From: Dastarcus helophoroides
Taxonomy: Eukaryota; Arthropoda; Insecta; Coleoptera; Bothrideridae
Reading direction: 5' to 3'
Assembly: GCA_028583605.1 (NCBI GenBank)
Contig: CM053331.1
Span: 5,264,008-5,328,007 of the forward strand
DNA: 64,000 bases
Shown here: piece by piece, positions 35,295-46,695 of the stretch
Layout of the letters: each line of letters begins with the position of its first letter
Numbering within the stretch: the first letter of the stretch is position 1
The notes under the pieces: model-generated
Database searches by the model: none
What the model saw: only the letters and a program-made list of their open reading frames with translations
What the model was told of the DNA's origin: nothing
Translations under genes and position numbers: made by a program

Positions 35295-36056
35295 CTATAT
35301 TGTGGCTAGGACTAGTAGACATCGCTGGACAAAACGGGATGGCCTTGAAATTGAACATACTGTATCCAAGCTTGTACACTTGCTTCATCCTGGAAGCGAT
35401 AGTTGGCTGTTCATAACTTCTAGATAATGTTGAAGAACCCGACCTTCTGGCGATAGGTTCCTTATAAAATTCGTCGAAATGCTGATGATTCTGGCCGCCG
35501 ACCATCAAGTTGCATGCGTCATTCATTTTTTCCGGAATCGAAATCGGAGGAACGAAATTTTTGGCCGTATTGACTCTCACGTCAATTTTCGTCTTATGCT
35601 CTAATTCGTCCGAATCGCTCTCTTTCGCTTCCTGATTGTGGTAAATCTCCACCAGATTATGCGTCGATTTGTTGAGCTGTCTCTGTTGCATTCCGCTGAT
35701 TTTTTTATGAATGGAAACGGCGGCCGGCGGCGTGGGCGCTTTCGTCAGCGCTTTCGCCTTCTTAATCGGGCTTTTTGTCGATAAAAGTTGACTGGCGAAC
35801 TCTGAAACAGGCCCATCAGTTTCCTTACTCTTAACAATGTTTAGTTTGGACTTTCTATCGGAATGTTTTGCAACTGCACTTTTGTGTTTCTTACGGATTG
35901 ATTGGGTCGACATGTTTGCTCCGAGCTTGTTCGGCATCGACAGCTTTTTCCGTTTCCATTTCAAGTTTTCCGTTTCTTCCCCTGAAGATAGCATCTTATT
36001 AATAATTTGGGTTTCGTCCCCAGCCGCCATTTTATGGTTTTTTTCTGTTAACAGAT
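35295..36056 (-). CDS. CEP57: CEP57 gene, exon e4 (largest)
   Basis: CCTTTCAG acceptor and GTAAGC donor, 762 nt, phase 1-1, about 254 residues. The first two-thirds is basic and Ser/Lys-rich, likely disordered (KWKRKKLSMPNK, STKSPIKKAKALTK). The end, FKAIPFCPAMSTSPSHNI, matches the segment that opens the C-terminal half of CEP57 proteins, where the family has a P-F-x-x-G/A-x-STSPSHS/N pattern. Its GC content is clearly higher than the flanking introns. Confidence 0.85.
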
Positions 36057-36648
36057 CTGAAAGGATGATGGTCAAATAGTTCGAGACATTGGAATTTTGA
36101 AGTCCTTCAAGGATCGAAATCTCAAAAGAAGACCGTTTTGGAGTGACTCACATCACTTGCTCTAGTCAGAGACATTCTGGATTCTCAATTGGGGTGGGTT
36201 GCCTAAATATTTTTAGGCCAGCACTTGGGGCCCCCTTTCCGGGCCCATTGTGCTATGTCTATGATTGAGGCGTCCTTGGTCATTCATTCAGTCACCCAAC
36301 CTTGTTGAGAAACTGAAGAACCTTCCTTGGAGCGACCCCCTCAAACAAAGACATTTATATATCATCTGTTTGATACAAGGTAGAGCCAAATGAAAATTTT
36401 AGACAGATTGATTGTGACTGAGTTTTTAAAAAATATGTAAATAATGTTTGCCTACATTTTACAAATCTTATTAACGTTTGCTCCTAGCTTATTCGACAAA
36501 CGACGATAGACGATTGGTCTATGTTCTCTTTGATGACAGACTGCCTTCTACATTCGTTATTATTGTGACTATACACATTTTATTAATATTGAACTAATTT
36601 GGACGACTGATAACAGAATACTATTCTAAAATCGTTATTACTGATATC
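36057..36648. other. CEP57 intron sequence, no gene
   Basis: Contains a GC-rich patch at 36225-36250 (GGGGCCCCCTTTCCGGGCCC). The sequence after it (TGTGCTATGTCTATGA) resembles the flank of the hAT-like element at 17651, suggesting an old shared repeat. Nothing else is recognised. Confidence 0.4.
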
Positions 36649-36795
36649 TAAGGGTACGTTTACACTAGACACTTTTTCTCTCTGACATAAAATATATATT
36701 CTCTCTGACATAAGTGTCAGCTGTTCTGAGAGAAGCTATCTCCTCCCAGTTGTGGAGGTAAGTCTCGGATAGCTTCCCTCAAGATAGTTAACAAT
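36649..36795 (+). mobile_element. Left half of GGTGCGTTTACACTAGACA-type MITE
   Basis: Begins TAAGGGTACGTTTACACTAG and carries CTCTGACATAAGTGTCAGC and AGCTATCTCCTCCCAG, as in the full copy at 24347-24613. It is then interrupted by array sequence. Confidence 0.6.
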
Positions 36796-36799
36796 TTTG

Positions 36800-38130
36800 T
36801 CCAACAGTAAAGTAAAAAATTTGACAAGAGTCGAAAATATGAGAAAAAGTCGAAAGTCTTAAAAAAAGGAGTCCAAATTTGGACAAAAAGTTGAATTTTG
36901 TGAAAAAAAAATAGAAATTTTGATATAACATCCACATTTTTAAAAATTTCTAGTTTAACGAAGTTCTTGTTTCATTCTTTCATTTTTGCATTTTCCCTCA
37001 TATTCCTCTTTTCATTTATTGTTTTTTTTTCTTTGTTCCTCAAGTAGCCCCCTGCGATGGTGGGCGAAACGTCCAACACTTTTAGTAATTCTTTGACACG
37101 GTCCAATCCCGGAAGAACTATATCCTGTACTAAAAAAACGAAATTTAAAAAAAACAAAATTTAAAAAATCGAAAATTTACAAAAAAAGTCGAAATTTTGA
37201 GAAATAATTTAATTTTGAAAATAGTCGACATTTTCAAAAAGTGACGATTTTTAAAAAACTTCAAATTTTAAAAACAAACATTTTGAAATAATTCGAAAGT
37301 TTAAAAAACTGACATTTTAAAAACAGTTCAGCTTTTAAAAATTCTATATTTTTAAAAAATTACGAATTTTCAACTAATGGAAATTTTAAAAAAATGTCAA
37401 CATTTTCAAAAAAGCCAAGATTTTAAAAAGGTTGAAGTTTAGAAATAAAATTTATACCTTGAAAAATCGAAATTTTCAGAAAAGTAGAAATTTTCGGAAA
37501 AGTTGGTTAAAACGTAAACAAAAGTCGAAATTTAAAATAGAAAAGTAATTGTTGGAAAAATGCAAAAATGTGGAAATTTTCAAAAAAAATATAAATTTTC
37601 GAAAAAATCTAAATTTTTGAAAAAATCTAAACCCTGAAATAAAAATTTTCATAAGAAGTCGATATTTTCAAAAAAGTACAAATTTTAGAAAAAATTAAAG
37701 CTGAAAAAAAAGTAAAAAATTTGAGAAAAGTTGAAAATATGAGTAAAAGTCGAAAGTTTTAAAAAAGAGTTCAAATTTTGACAGAGTCGAATTTTGTGAA
37801 AAAAAATACAAATTTTGATACAACATCCATATTTTAAAAAAATTCTAGTTTACAAAATCAAAATTTAACAAAATCAAAGGTTAACAAAAAGTCGAAGTTT
37901 TGAGAAATAATTTCAATTTTAAAAATAGGCGACATTTTCAAAAAGTAACGATTTTTAAAAAATTTCAAATTTTGAAAACAAAGATTTTGAAAAAATTCGA
38001 AAATTTAAAAAACCAACATTTTGGAAAATAGGCCAGCTTTCAAAAATTCTACGTTTTTAAAAAATTACGAATTTTCAACGAGTGGAAATTTAAAAAAAAA
38101 TGTGAAAAATTTCAAAAAAAGCAATACAAC
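36800..38130 (-). repeat. Degenerate array, reverse orientation, with a foreign 175-bp insert
   Basis: Two copies of an about 890-bp unit are visible: the block with AATATGAG..AAAGTCGAAAGT and TCTAGTTTA occurs near 36835 and 37735. The first copy is interrupted at 36962-37138 by a more GC-rich segment that the second copy lacks. Confidence 0.65.
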
Positions 38131-38203
38131 CTTCGATTATGAGTTAATATGTAGCAATTATTTCTAAATTTCGATTAAAATATTTAATTCATGTAATATC
38201 GTA

Positions 38204-38283
38204 TGCGAGGGCTGTCCGATAAGTACTTAGCCTCACCGCCCGATGGCGTCACTATAGCAAGAGAAATTTACTATCGTGTAGTA
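38204..38283 (+). mobile_element. Mariner-like terminus fragment
   Basis: GCGAGGGCTGTCCGATAAGT preceded by TA fits the terminal inverted repeat of many mariner elements. It is cut off at 38284 by a hAT-like terminus. Confidence 0.5.
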
Positions 38284-38439
38284 CAGGGGTCGGCAAACCG
38301 CGGCTCGCGAGCCGCATGCGGCTCTTTTAAAAGAAAACTGCGGCTCTTTAAATTCCTCTAAAAAAATAAATTAAATCTGGGGTGGACAGACACACAGACA
38401 CTCATTAAACAAGTGACCTACAGAAGTAGGAATTTCCAA

Positions 38440-40290
38440 AAATACTTTTTTAGAAATTTTTACGTTTTACTTAAATTTTGACAAAAAGTTATGATTTCAA
38501 GTAGTATTTTTCCGAAATTTTTGTTTGATTTGCATTAACATTTTAAAAAAACACATGAAATACGAAATTTCTAGTAAAATACCAACTTGGGGAGACGAAA
38601 TTTCTAAAAAATATTTTTCTCATAATTTTTACTTTTTTATTTGTAAACTTTCTAAAACCTTGAGATTTCGTAAAAATAAGGTGAATTAATTTTTGTGAGA
38701 AAGAAAAATCTAAATTTACCCAAATGGCAAATATCAAAGTTCGAAATAAAAGCTGAAATTTCCAGAAAAAGAGGAGACAGACTTCGAAAAAATTGAAAAA
38801 AAGGAACAGATTTCGAAAAAATTGAGAAGATGAAACAGATCTCGAAAAAATTGAGAAAAAGGAATTTATCAAAAGTTCTCAATAAAAGGTAAAATTTGAG
38901 AAAAAAAAACGTAGAATTTAGACAATAGATTGACCCCCAGGATAAATTAAAAACCTGAAATTTTTAGTCAATTTTGAATTTTTTGAAATATAGTAAAATT
39001 TCGAAAAGACAAATTGTAAAAATTAACTGGAAGGTTAGAAAAAATTTTTGATCTCTAGAAAAGTCGAAGTTTTTCAGTGAACAAGAAAATAGTTTAATTT
39101 TAAGAAGAATTTTATGGAAAAAATTTAAATCAACTCGAAATGTCGACAAAAAATTGCAATTTTCCAGAGAAAGCTAAATTTTGAAAATAAATTTGCAATT
39201 CCGAGAACAAAGCGAATTAAAAAAAAACTCCAAATTTTCAGATTAATTCAAATTTTGCGAAAATTCGTAAAACAATTTCGAAAGGAAAATTCCAAGAAAA
39301 TTTCGAGAAGTATTAAACTTTAAAAAAAATGAAGAGATTAACAAAAATGAATTTGTCTAATTCGGAAAAAGGAGAACTTTCGAAAAAAATGAATTTATCG
39401 AAAATTTTCAAAAAAGTTTTAGAAAAAAACGTCGAATTTTGACAATAGATTAAAACCTAAAACAAATTTCAAAACCTGACATTTTTAGACAATTTTTTGA
39501 AAAATTGCAAAATTTCGAAAAGAGAAATTGTAAGAATAAATTGGAAGCTTGGAAAATACTGTTGAAATTTAAAAAAGTGAAAGTTTCTTACAGAAGAAAA
39601 AAAAATGTCAAACTTTCGAAAAAGTCGAAATTTTAACAGAGTAACTTTGAATTAAAATTTTAGTAATCAAAATTTAGACAAATATCGACATTTTCGTAAA
39701 AAATAAAATTTTTCAGTAAAATGATTGGAAAAATGTGGAAATTGTTAAAAATTTATTATTTTAAAAACAATTGCAGTTTTAAAAATTAGTAACAAATTTC
39801 AGGATAAAACTTTGAAAAAATTTGAAATAATCGAAATTTTCAAATAAAAAGGCCAAAGAAAGGTCGTACTAATTTAATTTGAAAATAAATGATGATTTGG
39901 AACAAAGTAGATTTTCAAATAAGGTCGAAATTTTTTTAAAAAAGTCGAAATTTCGATAAGGACCAAATTTTAAATAATGTCGAAAATTGAAAAAGTCAAA
40001 ATTTTCAAGAAAATTATAAAATTTGAAAAGATGCTGAAATTTTCAAGTAAAATGTTTTAACAAACGAAATTTTGAAAAAATTAAAAATTTATGGAAAGTC
40101 GTTTCAATTTAATTTGGAAAAAAGTAATTTTGAAAGTCAGAATTTTCAAAGAAAAAATCGAAATTTTGAGAAATAGCCAAAGATTGTCGACTTTTTTTTA
40201 GAGGTTTGGAATTAAAATACGAAATTAAAAAATTAAAATTTCGAAAAGGATTATTTTTGTAAAAATGCTGTATTAAAGGGACTGAAAATT
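38440..40290 (-). repeat. Degenerate AAAAGTCGAAATTT array, reverse orientation
   Basis: The 39590-40290 part is a paralogue of 48070-49265, sharing ATCAAAATTTAGACAAATAT, GAGGTTTGGAATTAAAATAC and AAAGGGACTGAAAATTC. Confidence 0.65.
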
Positions 40291-41720
40291 CAGAATTTAA
40301 AATTCAAAATTCAAAATTCGAAATTCGAAATTCGAAATTCGAAATTCGAAATTCGAAATTCGAAATTCGAAATTCGAAATTCGAAATTCGAAATTCGAAA
40401 TTCGAAATTCGAAATTCGAAATTCGAAATTCGAAATTCGAAATTCGAAATTCGAAATTCGAAATTCGAAATTCGAAATTCGAAATTCGAAAATTCGATAT
40501 TCATAAATCCAAAATTCCAAAAACTCAAAAATCTAAACTCAAAATTTCAAAATTTTAAAAATTTAAAAATTCAAATATCGAAAATTTAAAAAATTCAAAA
40601 ATTCAAGAATTAAAAAATTCAAAATTCAAAATTCAAAATTCAAAATTCAAATTCAAAATTCAAATTCAAAATTCAAAATTCAAAATTCAAAATTCAAAAT
40701 TCAAAATTCAAAATTCAAAATTCAAAATTCAAAATTCAAAATTCAAAATTCAAAATTCAAAATTCAAAATTCAAAATTCAAAATTCAAAATTCAAATTCA
40801 AAATTCAAAATTCAAAATTCAAAATTCAAAATTCAAAATTCAAAATTCAATTCAAATTCAAAATTCAAAATTCGGTGAATTCAAATTTCAATGAATTTAA
40901 AATTCGAAATTCAAAATTCAAAATTCAAAATTCAAAATTCAAAATTCAAAATTCGAAAATTCGAAAATTCGAAAATTCGAAAATTGGAAAATTGGAAAAT
41001 TGGAAAATTGGAAAATTGGAAAATTGGAAAATTGGAAAATTGGAAAATTGGAAAATTGGAAAATTGGAAAATTGGAAAATTCAAAAATTCGAAAATTCGA
41101 AAAATCGAAAAATCGAAAATTCGAAAATTCCTAAATTTGAATATTTGAAAATTCGAAAATTCAAAAATTCGAAAATTCGAAAATTCGAAAATTCGAAAAT
41201 TCGAAAATTCGAAAATTCGAAAATTCGAAAGTTCGAAAGTTCGAAAGTTCGAAAGTTCGAAAATTCAAAAATTCGAAAATTCGAAAATTCGAAAATTCGA
41301 AAAATCGAAAAATCGAAAATTCGAAAATACGAAAATTCCTAAATTTGAATATTTGAAAATTCGAAAATTCAAAAATTCGAAAATTCGAAAATTCGAAAAT
41401 TCGAAAATGCAAAAATTTGGAAATTCGGAAATTTGGAAATTCGAAAATTCGGAAATTCGGAGTCAAAAGTTTGAAAATTCGAAAAATCGAAAATTCGAAA
41501 AATCGAAAAATCAAAAATTTTAAAATTCGAAAAATCGAAAATTCGAAAATTCAAAATTTCGAAAATTCGAAAATTCCTAAAATCGAAAATTCGAAAAATT
41601 GAAAAATCGAAAAATCAAATCGAAAATTCAAAAATTAAAAAATTTGAAAATTCGAAAATTTGGAAATTCAAAATTTCGAAATTTTGAAAATTTGAAAATT
41701 CGAAAATTTAAAAATTCAGA
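40290..41720 (+). repeat. 7- and 8-mer microsatellite cluster (GAAATTC, AAAATTC, GGAAAATT, CGAAAATT)
   Basis: Successive blocks: GAAATTC heptamers (40317-40490), AAAATTC heptamers (40612-40870), GGAAAATT octamers (40980-41080), then mostly CGAAAATT octamers to 41700. Each block is nearly homogeneous. Periodic open frames such as ISNFEFR repeats are artefacts. Confidence 0.9.
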
Positions 41721-44700
41721 GGCAAAGTTTTGAGAAACTCGAATTTTAAAAATTTTTCTAGTCCTCTTAAGTCTTCTTAAGTCAAAATTTTCAAAGGACT
41801 TCAAAATTTCAAAAAATTTCCAATTTTCTAAAAAATTAAAATTTTGAAAAACAGACAAAATTTGAGAAAATATCAAAATTTTGAGTAGTCGAAATTTGGA
41901 AATATATCGACATTATTATAAAAAGTTAAAATTTTTAATAACAACTCAAAATTTCTAAATTTTGCCTCTTTGAATATTTCGACTTTTTTGATTCAACATT
42001 TTTAAAATTCTATTTTTTTTAAACTGATCTGAAAATTTCAATTTTCGTTTTGAAAATGTTGACATTTCTATTGAAAACTTCAAATTTTAGTTTCAGTTTT
42101 TTAAAATTTAAATTTTTTGAATATAACCCTTTTTCAAATTTTACATTATTTTAAAAATTTTGATCTTCGATTTCAACTTTAGAAAATTTTAATTCCTGAA
42201 CAACTTTTCTTTTGAAAATTTCGACTTTTTTATATACTTTCCTGAAAATTTCTATTCAAACTTTTTCTACTAGTTAAGAAAATTCGATCTTTTTTTTCAA
42301 TTTTCATTTTATTTGAAAGATTTAACCTTTTTTGCTAAATCCTATTTTTTTGTTAATACTGACTTTTATTCGAAGTTTTGGCCTTTTTGAAAATTTTTAA
42401 TATTTTAATTTTTTCTATTACTACTTTTAATTTTTTCTAAAGATTCACTCTTCTGGCAAACTTTTTACTTTTTTTTAAGTGTCACATTTTTGAATATCTC
42501 TGCTTATTTAAAATTTTCAATTTTTTTCAGAATGTCGACTCTTTTCGAGATTTCAAATTTCGAAATTTTGCCTCTGAATATTTTGACTTTTTTTGATTCA
42601 ACATTTTTAAAATTCCATTTTTTTTAAACTGATTTGGAAATTTCAATTTTCGTTTTGAAAATGTTGATATTTCTATTCAAAACTTCAAATTTCAGTTTCA
42701 GTTTTTCAAAATTTAAATTTTTGAATATGACCTTTTCTCAAATTTTACGTTATTTTAAAAATTTTGATCTTCGATTTCAACTTTCGAAAATTTTAATTTC
42801 TGAAAAATTTTTCTTTCGAAAATTTCGACTTTTTTGTATACTTTCTTGAAAACTTTTACTCAAACTTTTTCTACTTTTTAAAAAATTTCTATCTTTTTTT
42901 TTCAATTTTCACTTTATTTAAAATATTGAACCTTTTTTGCAAAATCCTATTTTTTTTGGATAATATTGACTTTTATTCGAAGTTTTGGCCTTTTTGAAAA
43001 GTTTGAATATTTTAATTTTTTTTTAAGATTCAATCTTGTTTCAAATTTTCCATTTTTTTTAGTCACAATTTTTGAATATTTCTAATTTAAAATTTTCAAT
43101 TTTTTTCAAAATGTCGACCCTTTTCGAGATTTCAAATTTCGAAATTTTGCCTCTGAATATTTCGACTTTTTTTCGATTCAACATTTTTAAAATTCCATTT
43201 TTTTTACCTAATTTGAAAATGTTGACATTTCTATTGAAAACTTCAAATTTCAGTTTCAGTTTTTCAAAATTTAAATTTTTTGAATATGACCTTTTCTCAA
43301 ATTTTACATTATTTTAAAAGTTTTGATCTTCGATTTCAACTTTCGAAAATTTTAATTTCTGAAAAACTTTTCTTTCGAAAATTTCGACTTTTTTGTATAC
43401 TTTCTTGAAAACTCCTACTAAAACTTTTTCTACTTTTTAAAAAATTTTGATCTTTTTTTTCAATTTTCACTTTATTTGCTAAATCCTATTTTTTTGATTA
43501 TATTGACTTTTATTCAAAGTTTTGACCTTTTTGAAAATTTTGAATATCTTAATTTTTTCTAAAGATTCAATCTTCTTTCAAACTTTCTACTTTTTCTTAA
43601 AGTGTCACATTTTTTTGAATATCTCTACTTATTTAAAATTTCGATTTTTTTTCAAAATGTCGACCGTTTTCGAGATTTCAAATTTCGAAATTTTGCCTCT
43701 TTGAATGTTTCGCCTTTTTTTGATTCAACATTTTTAAAATTCCATTTTTTTTAACTGATTTGAAAATTTCAATTTTCGTTTTGAAAATGTTGACATTTCT
43801 ATTGAAAACTTCAAATTTCAGTTTCAGTTTTTCAAAATTTAAATTTTTTTGATATGACCTTTTCTAAATTTTACATTATTTTAAAAATGTTGATCTTCGA
43901 TTTCAACTTTCGAAAATTTTAATTTTTGAAAAACTTTTTTTTTGAAAATTTCGACTTTTTTGGAAACTTTCTTGAAAACTTCTACTCAACTTTTTCTACT
44001 TGTTAAGAAATTTCAATCTTTTTTTTTAATTTTCACTTTATTTGAAAGATTTAATCTTTTTTGCAAAATGCTATTTGCTTTTTTGATAATATTGACTAAA
44101 TTTCGGCCTTTTTGAAAATTTTGAATATTTTAATTTTTTCTAAAGATTCAATTTTCTTTCAAACTTTCTACTTTTTTTTTTAAGTGTCACATTTTTTTAA
44201 TATCTCTACTTATTTAAAATTTCCATTTTTTTTTCAAAATGTCGACCCTTTTCGAGATTTCAAATTTCTAAATTTTGCCTCTGAATATTTCGACTTTTTT
44301 TCGATTCAACATTTTTAAAATTCAATTTTTTTTAACTAATTTGAAAATCTCTATTTTCGTTTTGAAAATGTTGACATTTCTACTGAAAACTTCAAATTTC
44401 AGTTTCAGCTTTTCAAAATTTAAATTTTTTGAATATGACCTTTTTTTCAAATTTTACATTATTTTAAAAGTTTTGATCTTCGATTTCAACTTTCGAAAAT
44501 TTTAATTTCTGAGATTATTCTTAGAGTTTTTACTTTACCTGATTTTTGAAAAGTTGTACTTTTTTAGAAATCTTTGACCTTATGAGAATACTTACATTTT
44601 GTAGATTTTTTAAATTTTTAAATGTTTCAAAATCAAATTTTTTTTATAAACTAAAAAATGTCATATTTCTCTACAAATTGTGAAATTTTTTTCTCGGAAA

Positions 44701-45130
44701 GTTTTGGCACTTTTTTATTTTTTCAAAATGTCGACTTTTTTGTTCTTTTTCACAATTTTGACTTTTATCAAAAATTCCAACCATTGTTCAAATTTTCGAT
44801 TGTTTCCCAAAGTTTCGACTTTTATTTTGAAAGTTGTAACTTATTTTCAGAATCTTGACTTTTGCTCTAAATTTCTAATAATTTTTTCTTAATATTGTCC
44901 GCCTTTGATCTCAACAATTTTAAAGACATTTTTTAGATTTCGATTCTTTTTAGAAATTCCTAGATTAATCTCCAAAATGATAAGAATTTTAAAATGCAAG
45001 CTCAGAATTTTGAGAACAAAAATGACAATTTCGAGAAAAAACTCGAGATTTATGAAGCAACTGTCAAATTTTTGTTTTAGTTTTTTTTTCATGAATATTA
45101 AACAATCGAGAGTTTAAAAAAAATTCTAAA
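41720..45130 (+). repeat. Forward array with five-copy tandem repeat of about 580 bp
   Basis: The TTTTGCCTCT..GAATATTTCGAC landmark followed by GATTCAACATTTTTAAAATT recurs near 41965, 42568, 43146, 43693 and 44274 (spacing about 550-605 bp). Forward TTTCGAC orientation applies from about 41960. 44520-45130 is irregular. Confidence 0.75.
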
Positions 45131-45218
45131 TTAATAAAGTTTAAAATTTCAACTGGAGCAGCACTCAAGTCAAAGAAGAGCCACATGCAGCGCTCAAAGC
45201 TGAATTTGTCCACCCTTG

Positions 45219-45438
45219 ACATGGATCGATATGGAAAAAAGATGTGTACAAATTTTTAATTATTGATTGGCTCAAATTAAATTTTGATTTAACTACTTAT
45301 GCCGGCTCTTTAAGGTGCCGCCTGATGCAATTGCCTCTTTAAATCATAGCACGGCTCGGCCCTGCTTATGTCAGAGAGAAATGTCTTATGTCAGAGTGTA
45401 ATATGCGGAATAAAGCGCCTAATCTAAACGCACCCTTA
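45219..45438. mobile_element. Second hAT-like tail and right half of the split MITE
   Basis: Positions 45300-45365 read CCGGCTCTTTAAGGTGCCG...GCACGGCTCGGCCCTG, resembling a hAT-type terminus. From 45366 the sequence TTATGTCAGAGAGAAATG...TCTAAACGCACCCTTA matches the right half of the 24347-24613 MITE. It ends 29 bp from the CEP57 e3 donor. Confidence 0.55.
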
Positions 45439-45466
45439 GGGACTAAGTGTTGTACAAGTTGCTTAC

Positions 45467-45703
45467 TTGAGTCCACAACTCTTTTAGTTCTGGGCGTTTC
45501 CGTGACGTGACACTGAAGCTCTGACAGGCGATTTACAGAATCGGTGATGCCGTTCAAAATGTTGTTTATTGTTTGTACTGCGGCTCCTGTAGAATCCGTA
45601 CTAATGAACAACGAATTCTGACGCACCAAGCCCTTATCCATCATAGACTGCGACGTTTCCTCCACTAACTTCTGTTGCCTTTCAAAAACAGTCTCTGGAG
45701 AAG
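45467..45703 (-). CDS. CEP57: CEP57 gene, exon e3
   Basis: TGTTTCAG acceptor, GTAAGC donor, 237 nt, phase 1-1. It encodes about 79 residues, starting SPETVFERQQKLVEETSQ and continuing through an amphipathic helix (INNILNGITDSVNRLSELQ). No named domain is recognised. The upstream intron is only 122 bp. Confidence 0.7.
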
Positions 45704-45825
45704 CTGAAACAATGAAACGATTAACGGAATACCATAATGGATGGGAATTGTCGTGGAGTTGATCAAAAATTAATTTTTATTTGGTAGTCGTTTATCATAA
45801 TTCAATTGCAAAAAATTAAACCTAC

Positions 45826-45972
45826 AATTAGATTGTGTGGATGACGTCTTGTTAGAACTTCCTGAAGACTTCTGACATACACCACCTTTATCCACTATTT
45901 CCTTCTTAATGTCTTCGTGAGGTTTCCGAGTTTCAATCTTATTTTGAAGCATATTTAGTTGTTTCATAATTA
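45826..45972 (-). CDS. CEP57: CEP57 gene, exon e2
   Basis: A TTTTTTAG acceptor and GTAGGT donor flank 147 nt (phase 1-1). It encodes MKQLNMLQNKIETRKP, likely coiled coil, followed by a Ser/Thr/Asn-rich linker. It is separated from e1 by a 17.6-kb intron. Confidence 0.65.
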
Positions 45973-46250
45973 CTAAAAAATTAGTCTCTGATTAGCATGT
46001 GAATGGAGTAGAAGTATAACGGTCATAAAATATAGTAAACTACCAAATAAAAATTATTTTGACCAAGAATATAGAAACAGCTAAATTTCTTTGTATAGCA
46101 GTAAATGAAATTTTTTCTTTAGGCCAGTAGCCTTCACGAGCTTCACCAGATCCCTAGATTACCATATTTATCAGATACCTAGATCAATGGAAATAAATCT
46201 CATTACCCTTGATTTTGTTTTAATTCTAGTTCCACGAATTTTGCCTTGTC

Positions 46251-46330
46251 ATATTCCCAAGACAATCCACTCGCACAAGGTAACTCTGTCATGCCTTTGA
46301 AGCATTGCAAGTAGGTAAAGATGCAACATC
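46251..46330 (-). mobile_element. Jockey-like 3' end fragment
   Basis: CCACTCGCACAAGGTAA..TTTGAAGCATTGCAAGTAGG matches the extreme 3' end of the RT remnant at 9570-9640. Confidence 0.55.
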
Positions 46331-46534
46331 ATTCAAACAAGCATAAATGTATAAACATCGATATTTTTTTAATGAAACATCGATGTCTCAAACATCGGTA
46401 TTCGGTAACGATACATCGATGCTTTTTTAAGAAGTCAAAATTACGAAGCTGTAGAAAGGATAATAAGGACATCAATTTAAAATGATTTATTTTAAATAAA
46501 TTTTGATTTTGATGAAACAAACTGGTCATTGGTT

Positions 46535-46695
46535 ATTTTCAAAAACTGAAATACAAATCTTGTCCCCTGAAACCAAGAGAGCTCTGAAGATAATAGCTTG
46601 GCTATCGAAGCGCGTTAGAGCAACCTTTGTTGTGTTTTTTAATCTTTCTTGATTTCATGCTACACGATTTGTATATCAATTTTTAGAAATTTTGA
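46535..46695 (+). mobile_element. Penelope-like terminus
   Basis: Contains CTTGTCCCCTGAAACCAAG, a hammerhead-like core, GAGCAACCTTTGTTGTG and a diverged CTTGATTTCATG end, in the same order as the 63.4-kb terminus. Confidence 0.65.
46580..46620 (+). ncRNA. Hammerhead-like motif (diverged)
   Basis: CTGAAGA (46584-46590) is followed by an ATAGC/GCTAT stem, then GAAGCGCGTTAGAG. The GAAA box is altered to GAAG and stem I is weak (two pairs). Confidence 0.35.

Larger units (their letters stand above)
38284..45218. mobile_element. hAT-like-ended composite region containing arrays
   Basis: The left end, CAGGGGTCGGCAAACCGCGG, is the inverse of the right end of the 14370-17650 element. The right end, GAGCCACATGCAGCGCTC...TTGTCCACCCTTG, is a more diverged version of the same tail. 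Two tail-type ends face outward, with reverse-oriented array on the left and forward-oriented array on the right (switch near 41.9 kb). It may be two elements rather than one. Confidence 0.4.

Noticed and set aside
36972..37157. Additional CEP57 exon
   Set aside because: The acceptor is phase-compatible, but there is no GT donor before the stop and the segment is an insertion within an array unit; mentioned only as a finding.
40304..41602. Frames with ISNFEFR, KIGKLENW and similar periodic peptides
   Set aside because: Direct translations of 7- and 8-mer microsatellites.
46340..46440. Cluster of CATCGAT motifs as an insulator or DREF-type site
   Set aside because: Only a few irregular copies in AT-rich DNA; no supporting promoter or gene boundary.
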